The position numbers and the translations under genes are program-made. Under the pieces are notes generated by a model. It had not been told where the DNA came from, ran no database searches, and saw only the letters and a program-made list of their open reading frames with translations. This document shows positions 1-5,929 of a stretch of DNA of 64,000 nucleotides, one piece after another. Source of the DNA: Neolewinella maritima (GTDB lineage: Bacteria; Bacteroidota; Bacteroidia; Chitinophagales; Saprospiraceae); NCBI RefSeq assembly GCF_923081025.1, contig NZ_CAKLPZ010000006.1, positions 1 through 64,000 of the forward strand, given 5' to 3'. Position 1 is the first letter of the stretch; each line of letters begins with the position of its first letter.

Positions 1-170
<170 letters not shown>

Positions 171-188
171 CCGCCCCTGCCAAACTCC

Positions 189-1112
189 TTACCGAACTCC
201 CTTTAGCCAGTCGGTGGCTTTCTGCGCCTGGGCTGCAGCCTTGTAGACCAGCGTTTTATCGTCTTTCAGCCGCTGCAACCAGGTACCAATGTAGGCCGCC
301 GAATTGTCAACCTGTCCCTCGATGCCGGTGAGGGCGCAGAGAAAAGCGGCCCCCATTTCTGCAGTGAGTTCTTCGCGGGCGTACCGTTCGCTTGTGGGGT
401 TGATGGCTTCGGTGACGCCTTCGCGGTTCAGGCGGTTGGCGTGTCCCGTGGCGTGGGTCAATTCGTGGAACAGTGTCGAATAGTAGTCTTCGGGTGTACG
501 GTAGCGGTTACCGGGAAACATGGTGATGGTATCCATGCCGGGAGTGTAAAAATTAGCGCTTCCGGTTGCGGTGGCCAGGGTGGGACCATCCGTTATGCTG
601 AAAACGAATTTCTCCGCCTGTTCGATGGGGGTATGGTCAAAGGTTTCGACCTGTGGCAGGTCAAAATCTATACCCTCAACATCCTCCACGTTGAAGACGG
701 GAAAGGACTTCAAGAAAGGTGTAGCCTTGACTTTGCCCCCCCGCTGGTGTATCTCCTGGGCCTTCCGCTCGCTCAGGCCATTACCGTCTTCATCCCGGTA
801 GTACATTTTGAAGAAGTAAACCCGTTCGGACTTCGCACCCTTGCGTATGTTCCCCCCTAGGGTTTTGGCCTGTTTGAAGGTCAAGTAAGCGCCCTGAACG
901 TGTGACCGCATGAAGTTGAGCAGGAAGAAGTTAATTCCCCGGTACTCGTTGCCGCTGACGTAGTTGTAGGCAAACTTTTGGTTTGCGCTTCCTACGGGTG
1001 ATTGCCAAGGTACTAGCCCACTTTCGAGGGCTGCTATCACCCGGTCGGTGATCTGCTGGTAACGGTCTACGGGAGCGGATTTAGTGGCCTTGCGGCCCTT
1101 TACATTAGCCAT
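189..1112 (-). CDS. ArdC-like antirestriction protein (ssDNA-binding domain plus zincin-like peptidase domain)
   Basis: This 307-aa protein has the two-part layout of plasmid and ICE ArdC proteins (DUF1738 plus zincin-like domain). The N-terminal half (about residues 10-140) carries the WQSP and N-Y-V-S-G-N-E-Y-R-G-I-N signatures of the single-stranded-DNA-binding domain. The C-terminal half has a metalloprotease HELTH motif near residue 216, followed by a Glu-rich helix (REELTAEMGAAFL) that probably supplies the third metal ligand. In known systems such proteins accompany the incoming strand and blunt host restriction. It has its own promoter and hairpin leader (1114-1222), shared with the RadC gene. 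The ATG directly follows the conserved leader end, which supports this start. Function is inferred from family. Confidence 0.88.
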   Translation of the reverse strand: MANVKGRKATKSAPVDRYQQITDRVIAALESGLVPWQSPVGSANQKFAYNYVSGNEYRGINFFLLNFMRSHVQGAYLTFKQAKTLGGNIRKGAKSERVYFFKMYYRDEDGNGLSERKAQEIHQRGGKVKATPFLKSFPVFNVEDVEGIDFDLPQVETFDHTPIEQAEKFVFSITDGPTLATATGSANFYTPGMDTITMFPGNRYRTPEDYYSTLFHELTHATGHANRLNREGVTEAINPTSERYAREELTAEMGAAFLCALTGIEGQVDNSAAYIGTWLQRLKDDKTLVYKAAAQAQKATDWLKGVR

Positions 1113-1113
1113 G

Positions 1114-1222
1114 TGCTATGCTATTGTGAAAAGTGAACTACCGCTGGCACGGTAGGCGATCAATTGATTGCCCTATAAAGATAGCTTATAAATCAATAAC
1201 AAACAACCAAATAACATTATTT
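1114..1222 (-). promoter_or_regulatory. Promoter and hairpin leader of the ArdC gene (copy A of a repeated control element)
   Basis: About 107 bases upstream of the ArdC start are nearly repeated upstream of the RadC gene (3426-3532). Read on the minus strand, the element has a TTG at 1204-1206, a 20-base spacer and TATCTTTA at 1176-1183, fitting the Bacteroidetes promoter pattern TTG-N20-TAnnTTTG. Downstream is a hairpin with CTACCG/CGGTAG arms (1138-1143 and 1150-1155) and a 6-base loop. The last bases before the ATG are CAATAGCATAGCAC. The promoter assignment is an inference from the match and from the conservation between copies. Confidence 0.7.
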
Positions 1223-1413
1223 TAATCATCCATATGTATCCCTTCTGAGGTCACTTTCACCCGCTCATTGCCGCCCGTCCCTTTCTTCTTTCTCGGCAAA
1301 CCTCACTGACCATAGCAGCGGTAAGTTGTTATGGCCGGTCTTAAATCCGCCGCTACAATGTCGCCCGCCTCCCGCCCGATTACCCGCCGATTTTGACCCT
1401 ATGGGGATCTTGA

Positions 1414-1608
1414 TTAGTCGGCAACCCAACTGGGAGGTACTATGTCCGCTTCGTGGTTGATGCAGCACTGGCGCGTCTGCTGGCTACGGTCGTCGGCAGT
1501 AGTGAAGCAGTAGGCTTCGGTGAAGATTTCGGTGGTAGTTACTTCGAGCCAGAAGAGCTCGTTTTCTTCGTACTGGCGGCAAGTGGTGTATGCTAAATGA
1601 CGGCTCAT
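1414..1608 (-). CDS. Possible small protein of unknown function
   Basis: A 64-aa reading frame in an otherwise gene-free kilobase between the ArdC gene and the small genes at 2.2-2.8 kb. Its composition is protein-like (ELFWLEVTTTEIFTEAYCF, a cluster of acidic residues, four Cys) rather than the Arg/Pro/Ser-rich composition of shadow frames. No domain is recognised. There is no clear ribosome binding site and no conserved partner, so it may be a chance frame. Confidence 0.25.
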   Translation of the reverse strand: MSRHLAYTTCRQYEENELFWLEVTTTEIFTEAYCFTTADDRSQQTRQCCINHEADIVPPSWVAD

Positions 1609-2060
1609 AGCTTGCTGGTTGTAGTCGGTTAGCGGGGGATATCCCCCTTTGTTGCCACCGGACCACTGGCCGAACTGCGGGCTAAGACAAGGGCAGCAGG
1701 ATCATTATTTTTGAAGATGTGTGAGCGACCTGGAAAATAAAATCAGCCCGCTGGCGGAGCGCACCCTTGATGTCTCCGCTAGGCCAGTTGTTTCGTGGCT
1801 TCACGTAAGGGGAATTTCCCCTGCCATTTGACTGCGGCCAGATTGTACTTGCTTTAGGAATCGGGGTTGCGTCCGTCCCTGCTGCGGAGGATGCGGGCGG
1901 CTGCGGGGGTAGTGCTACGGGGATGGTACGCTGGCAGGTGCGGGCGGTAGGGTAGGGGAGTACTGCGGTCTGCTGTACTATGGCCGCTGGTGGGGTGGTA
2001 ACCGATTACCCTATCTTTGCTCTTGCTATGCTATTGGCTTCCACCCGGGAGCAAATAGTA

Positions 2061-2094
2061 GCCCCAACTTCCTGGTAGAAGTTGGGGCATTTTT
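2061..2094 (+). terminator. Rho-independent terminator
   Basis: A perfect 11-bp stem (GCCCCAACTTC / GAAGTTGGGGC) with a 6-base loop is followed on the plus strand by ATTTTT. On the minus strand there is no U tract, so it should act on plus-strand transcripts. No plus-strand gene is visible just upstream, which leaves open a small RNA or a decayed gene ending here. Confidence 0.7.
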
Positions 2095-2228
2095 ATGTTA
2101 TACCTCTAGTACTGCAGGAGCATGGTCACCGGCTTCCACTGTCGGTCTAGCTCATTCCACTACTCAAATTCGGGGGCCGCAATTTCGCGGACCAGCGAAA
2201 GGGAGGCCGTTGTCAGAGGTCGGTAGGT

Positions 2229-2641
2229 CTACTGTTCTCCCCGACAGCGCATGTCGAAGGGTAAGTCCTTGGCGATGCAGTTGCGGACGACCTGGGCTTC
2301 GGCCAGCGGGTTCGTGCCGCCGGTAGCGCGGTACCGCTCCATCGCCTGACTACACCTGGGGTGGCGACCATACTGTTTGAGTCCGTCCTTCTTCGTCCGT
2401 GGTGACTTCTGCTTCCTGGCTGGCCGGGTAGCATCCGTGACGACCTGCTCAGGAGTCACCTCCGGAAACTCCGCCCGCATGAGCTCGGCGGCAAACAACG
2501 GGACGTGGGCCAGCATCCGCTTGGCGTCGCGCCGGCGACGCGCCAGCGACGCTACAGCCGACGGGTGTAGTACTGCTCGATGGTAATCTCGTAGTGCCGC
2601 GGGGTCGGCTGCTCGGCCGGTATAGTGATGTGGTGGCTCAT
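2229..2641 (-). pseudogene. Small mobile-element protein gene broken by a frameshift
   Basis: The natural start is the ATG at 2641, which overlaps the stop of the upstream 57-aa gene as ATGA. That frame gives MSHHITIPAEQ...EQYYTRRL and stops after 29 codons (near 2552). Protein-like sequence then resumes in another frame around 2570 (LARRRRDAKRMLAHVPLFAAEL...) and runs about 110 residues to 2229. A single indel near 2555-2580 would join them into a ~135-aa basic protein. No family is recognised. The break could be a true mutation, a sequencing indel, or programmed frameshifting; no slippery heptamer was recognised at the junction. Confidence 0.5.
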
Positions 2642-2811
2642 GGCACGATCGTGCCGCGCGCCACCGCTGTAAGGGGGTAGCCCTGCGGTTCATCGACGAT
2701 CAATAGGGGGATCGACTTCATGAGTCGGTCCAGTAGCTCTCGGTAATTCACTTCCTTTTTCTGCTTAGGGGAAGACTCTTGCTGCTTGGGGGGTTGGTTG
2801 GTAGGATGCAT
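2638..2811 (-). CDS. Small hypothetical protein (57 aa)
   Basis: A 57-aa frame (MHPTNQPPKQQESSPKQKKEVNYREL...TIVP) starts at an ATG at 2811. Its TGA overlaps the ATG of the next gene as ATGA, a translationally coupled arrangement that argues that both are real. The N-terminal third is rich in Gln, Lys and Pro and likely disordered. A short amphipathic segment (LLDRLMKSIPLLIVDEP) follows. No function is recognised. Confidence 0.5.
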   Translation of the reverse strand: MHPTNQPPKQQESSPKQKKEVNYRELLDRLMKSIPLLIVDEPQGYPLTAVARGTIVP

Positions 2812-2857
2812 GGGTGATGGGTTGACAGGGGTGGTGGTCGGGGATGCGGTGGCCTTA

Positions 2858-2889
2858 GTCAGTCAGCACCCTGTGGGGTGGCGACTGAC
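2858..2889. other. Hairpin downstream of the RadC gene
   Basis: Thirteen-base arms with a single mismatch (GTCAGTCAGCACC and GGTGGCGACTGAC) surround a CTGTGG loop, 20 bases past the RadC stop on the minus strand. No U tract follows in either direction, so it could be an mRNA-stabilising or processing structure between RadC and the 57-aa gene rather than a classic terminator. Confidence 0.45.
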
Positions 2890-2908
2890 TGGCTGGGGTA
2901 CGGGCCTA

Positions 2909-3424
2909 TTAGTAGAAGTCCTCAAGGGGGTATCCCTTGATGGCGTCGGGTAGATGTTCGGCAAAGCTGTAATAGCCTCCGAACGGACTAAGGATGATGT
3001 GATCCAATACGGGAATGTTTTGGAGCCTACCGAGGGTGGCCAGTGCCATGGTCGCCGTGATGTCGGCGGCGGATGCTCTGAGGCTTCCGCTGGGGTGGTT
3101 GTGCGCCAGTACGATGCAACTTGCATTGCACTTGAGGGCCGCAGCCATAATGAGCTTAGTATCTACCATGACCGCGCTGCTACCGCCCTTGGTGTGCTTG
3201 TAGATACCGATGATGCGGCTTTGCCGGTCCATCAGAAGGACGAAAAAGGTTTCGTACAGTTCGACACTCTCCCAATCCCACCACTCCCGCAGGACATCGT
3301 ATAAATCATCGGGGCTTACTACTGCTCTGCGGTCCCCGGGGGGGATCGCGGTGCTGTACGTCAGCTTGATCTCGGCTACGTTCAGGCTACCGACCTCTAG
3401 CTTTTCTAAAATCTGCTTTTTCAA
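2909..3424 (-). CDS. RadC-family JAB/MPN-domain protein of a mobile element
   Basis: A 171-aa protein with the JAMM metal-binding signature AHNHPSGSL...D near residues 106-118, and the upstream segment ETFFVLLMDRQSRIIG typical of RadC domains. Unlike chromosomal RadC (~225 aa) it lacks the N-terminal helix-hairpin-helix region, as is common in RadC copies on Bacteroidetes conjugative elements. A role in recombination has never been firmly shown for the family. The start is a TTG (3424) placed exactly where the shared leader puts the ATG of the ArdC gene, which supports it. It is probably co-regulated with ArdC. Confidence 0.85.
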   Translation of the reverse strand: MKKQILEKLEVGSLNVAEIKLTYSTAIPPGDRRAVVSPDDLYDVLREWWDWESVELYETFFVLLMDRQSRIIGIYKHTKGGSSAVMVDTKLIMAAALKCNASCIVLAHNHPSGSLRASAADITATMALATLGRLQNIPVLDHIILSPFGGYYSFAEHLPDAIKGYPLEDFY

Positions 3425-3425
3425 G

Positions 3426-3532
3426 GTGCTACGCTATTGAAAATGAACTACCGCTGGCACGGTAGGCAACCAACTGATTGCCCTACTAAGGTACGTAAAT
3501 AATCAATTACATACAATCAATTAACATTATTT
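3426..3532 (-). promoter_or_regulatory. Promoter and hairpin leader of the RadC gene (copy B)
   Basis: This is the second copy of the ArdC control element. A 23-base core, GAACTACCG...GGTAGGC (3445-3467), is identical to copy A. On the minus strand the candidate promoter is TTG at 3514-3516, N20, TACCTTAG at 3486-3493. The hairpin arms are at 3448-3453 and 3460-3465. The spacing from promoter to hairpin to start codon is kept in both copies, which points to a functional 5' leader and a common regulator. Confidence 0.7.
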
Positions 3533-4212
3533 CGATCCCTTATTTTCTCCCCTTTGAATCTTTTTTTCACATCCAAATTCCCACTACCTGCTTCTCTTTT
3601 CCCGGCAATAGTTGGTGAGCTCCACTGTCCTAACGTACCCCTTCACGGACGAGGGTAGGGGACCACAGTTCTGGCATCGGAAGTGAGGAAGGGCTTAAGG
3701 GTAGGAACGGAGCGCAGCGGCCCGGAGGGCTGAGCGAGTAGCGAATAGTGGATGGCCTGACCCGTAGGGGAAGCAAAATATGCTTGTGCATTATTTGCCT
3801 AACGGGAGGAAGTCAATTACCTTGCCCGAGTAAATTGTCAACAAGCACCTAACAACACATTCTTCTACCGGGAAAACAAAATACCCGGTTCCTCCACCTT
3901 CCTGGATTTCCCTGTCAGCTACCCTTAGCTGCGGCGGCCCTACCTGTCTCACGGGTACGTTGGCCCCACCTCCTCGTGCCCGGCACGTATAATTCGCCAT
4001 CCGTTAAAGTTATAGAACTAACGTGAAAACGGTTAAGTTATAGCTCAAATATGATCTATTCCGTATATTCACGACTTAGATAACATCAAAAGTGTATCTT
4101 TCCGCAGTCTTACGCGCTTTGTTCTCGGAGAATTAGTTAAATTAGCTTCATGGACACATGGCTTTAACTACTAATTCTACACCTCAATCCATGCTTCTTA
4201 AAATCCACGTCA
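3533..4212. other. Non-coding interval before the transfer operon, candidate oriT/control region
   Basis: About 680 bases separate the RadC leader from the first gene of the tra operon. No convincing gene is seen. The interval has a GC-rich stretch (3690-3770) and an imperfect inverted repeat GCAAAATATGC-TTGT-GCATTATTTGC (3773-3798). Close to the operon is a larger bulged hairpin (4130-4177). Its place between early genes and the transfer operon would suit an origin of transfer or the tra promoter, but no known nic consensus was recognised. Confidence 0.35.
4130..4177 (+). promoter_or_regulatory. Hairpin in the leader of the transfer operon
   Basis: GAATTAGTTAA (4130-4140) can pair with TTAACTACTAATTC (4164-4177) with a 3-base bulge, enclosing a 23-base loop. 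It ends 35 bases before the first tra-operon start codon. An attenuator or protein-binding leader structure is possible. There is no U tract, so a simple terminator is unlikely. Confidence 0.4.
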
Positions 4213-4851
4213 ATGTTTTCAGGCGTTAGCTGGGGTCAGTTTCTAACTTTCGCAGTCCCCCTATTGGTTGGCTATGGTGTCGTGGTGATATATCTATTCT
4301 ACCGCGATAGGGTCTCCAGGTCTGCTACCTCCTCCGGTCTGGTGGGTAAGCCAGCGCGGGACGGCTACCCGTCCCAAGACTTTGCAAGCGTGGTCGGAAA
4401 AACCCTCGAGCAAAAGGCTGGCAAGAATAATTCGGTGGCCTCACCGGCTCCCTCCCCGTTTACTTGCAAGGCTTGTGGTCACGTACACGGTACCCCGGCA
4501 CCCGCTCCGCGCCTGAACAGCTACGGCCTTCCCATCACCAATCACGCTGCTCCGCCGATAGCTCCCGCTACTCCTTTGACGGAGGACTTCGACCTGGTAG
4601 ACGGATCGGTTGACTTAGCCAGCATGTTTACCAACCTCGCCAAGGTGTCGTCGGGTATGACCACAGTGGCTAGTGGCACTCCGACAAACGAAGTGATCTC
4701 CGAAAAGGCCGAAGCCCTATCCTTATTTGCCAACGAGGATTTGATCAACAGCGAATTCACCTCCTTGCTGGCCTCGGAGCTGGATAAGGCTGCGCCGACC
4801 TTCGGATACTGTGCTGCTGATTCTCTGGAAGACTTAAAGACCGCGGCATGA
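4213..4851 (+). CDS. Membrane-anchored hypothetical protein, first gene of the transfer operon
   Basis: A 212-aa protein with one N-terminal membrane segment (about residues 8-30, FLTFAVPLLVGYGVVVIYLF) followed by a positively charged stop-transfer. A long, low-complexity Ala/Ser/Pro-rich tail should therefore lie in the cytoplasm. Around residue 85 is a CKACGHVHG motif, one Cys-x2-Cys knuckle plus His residues that could bind a metal. Its stop overlaps the next start (ATGATGA). No family is recognised; it sits where Bacteroides elements have traD or other early tra genes. A role in assembly of the mating channel is inferred only from position. Confidence 0.7.
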   Translation: MFSGVSWGQFLTFAVPLLVGYGVVVIYLFYRDRVSRSATSSGLVGKPARDGYPSQDFASVVGKTLEQKAGKNNSVASPAPSPFTCKACGHVHGTPAPAPRLNSYGLPITNHAAPPIAPATPLTEDFDLVDGSVDLASMFTNLAKVSSGMTTVASGTPTNEVISEKAEALSLFANEDLINSEFTSLLASELDKAAPTFGYCAADSLEDLKTAA

Positions 4852-5159
4852 TGAATCGTAGAAATCCCTTTCTGGTCACCCTTATTTTGGTGGGTACCGT
4901 CCAGGTGTGGGCACAGTATCCAGTGCTCAATGAACCTAACGAAGCAGCCATTTTCGTGGGCGGTTCTGAACTCCTGACCAGCGTGCAAAACATCTGCTAC
5001 GTGCTGGGTGCTATGTGCGCGATCATCGGTGCGCTCAGGACCTACATCGAGATTTTGGACGGGGAGGAAGACCTCTATTCCAGCGTCCGCAACTGGTTTG
5101 GTAGCTGTCTGGCCTTCATCATTTTCCCCATGATTATTCGGGCACTGGCAGGTTTCTGA
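4848..5159 (+). CDS. TraE-like (DUF4134/VirB2-type) pilin-like membrane protein, copy 1
   Basis: A 103-aa protein with an N-terminal signal-like segment ending ...VQVWAQ, then two hydrophobic helices (about 47-65 and 84-101) separated by a short charged loop. This is the topology of VirB2-type pilins and of the TraE proteins of Bacteroidetes conjugative elements. The first helix contains QNICYVLGAMCAIIGAL, matching TNICYIIAALVAIVGG in the next gene, so the two are paralogues. It overlaps the upstream gene by 4 bases. It probably forms part of the mating pilus or channel. Confidence 0.75.
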   Translation: MMNRRNPFLVTLILVGTVQVWAQYPVLNEPNEAAIFVGGSELLTSVQNICYVLGAMCAIIGALRTYIEILDGEEDLYSSVRNWFGSCLAFIIFPMIIRALAGF

Positions 5160-5252
5160 CTCCTCCGGTAGCCTCCAAAAAACCCCTCTTTTTGTTCTTT
5201 CCCACGCTGGGAAAGTATTCGAGCGAGGGTTCACTTTCACTAATCCCACTGT

Positions 5253-5609
5253 ATGATTTCTTTTTCTAACTCCCGCCCTTCCGCTCGCTTTCAGCGGCTC
5301 TTCTTCACCTGCCTTGCCGTACTCTGCATCGCCGCAACCGACCTCGTAGGACAGCGTACTCTGCAGTCCGGTAGCGCCGCCCTCGCCGGCGTAGAAACCG
5401 GCTTGACGGGCTATATCCAGCCCATCACTAATATCTGCTACATCATCGCTGCCCTGGTCGCCATCGTCGGCGGCGTACAGGTGTACTCCAAGATGACCAG
5501 TGGCGATCCCGGTGCCGGTAAGACCGCTGCTTCCTGGTTTGGCGGCGCGGTATTCCTGATCCTGATCCCCACCATCATCACGTCGCTGTTCGGAGTAACC
5601 ATGAACTAG
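5253..5609 (+). CDS. traE: TraE-like (DUF4134) pilin-like membrane protein, copy 2
   Basis: A 118-aa protein with a signal peptide (residues ~1-32), a TNICYIIAALVAIVGGVQVY helix, a Gly-rich loop (MTSGDPGAGKTAASWFGG) and a second helix near the C terminus. This fits TraE (DUF4134) of conjugative transposons, the presumed VirB2-like pilin, more closely than the preceding paralogue. It is followed with a TAGTG overlap by TraF, the usual neighbour. Confidence 0.82.
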   Translation: MISFSNSRPSARFQRLFFTCLAVLCIAATDLVGQRTLQSGSAALAGVETGLTGYIQPITNICYIIAALVAIVGGVQVYSKMTSGDPGAGKTAASWFGGAVFLILIPTIITSLFGVTMN

Positions 5610-5923
5610 TGAGGATTTACCGAGTCAGTCGGGGAGTTGGCAAATCACCGGAGATCTTTGGGTTATCCGAGAAATTCCTAGGCTACTTGGCCCTGGGCCT
5701 ACTCCTCGGCTTTATCGCCTTTTTCATCTGCCGGGTGCTGATCGATTCTAACCTGATCGGGATCATCGTCTTCTTCGTGATCATCGGGGGGGCTTTCTTC
5801 TACTGTCAGAATATGTCGATCAAGCACGGCGAGCATGGCATGGCGAAACAGAGTGCCTACCAGAAGCGTCCGCGCATCCTGGTTACCCGCAGCCGCTCCG
5901 CCTTTCTGAACCTCAAAAAATAG
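5609..5923 (+). CDS. traF: Conjugative transposon protein TraF (DUF4133, VirB3-like)
   Basis: This 104-aa protein has a short basic N terminus (YRVSRGVGKSPEIFG) and a hydrophobic hairpin of two membrane helices (about 24-43 and 48-67), then a basic tail. That is the layout of DUF4133/TraF and VirB3-like proteins, which work with the VirB4 ATPase encoded next. The start is a GTG overlapping the TraE stop (TAGTG). The gap to the traG start is 6 bases. Confidence 0.82.
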   Translation: MRIYRVSRGVGKSPEIFGLSEKFLGYLALGLLLGFIAFFICRVLIDSNLIGIIVFFVIIGGAFFYCQNMSIKHGEHGMAKQSAYQKRPRILVTRSRSAFLNLKK

Positions 5924-5929
5924 TACGTT

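Larger units (their letters stand above)
1223..2228. other. Largely gene-free interval in the mobile element
   Basis: Apart from the doubtful 64-aa frame at 1414-1608 and the terminator-like hairpin at 2061-2094, no coding region can be supported. The string GCTATGCTATTG occurs near 2026 as well as just before the ArdC start near 1117, with a one-base variant before the RadC start near 3429. This suggests remnants of the same leader element. The interval may hold regulatory RNA or decayed genes. Confidence 0.4.

Noticed and set aside
3791-4000. 69-aa minus-strand frame in the region before the tra operon
   Set aside because: Gly/Arg-rich composition, no ribosome binding site, no family; more likely non-coding.
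4542-5249. 235-aa minus-strand frame opposite the first tra genes
   Set aside because: It crosses three well-supported plus-strand genes and has no recognisable domain.
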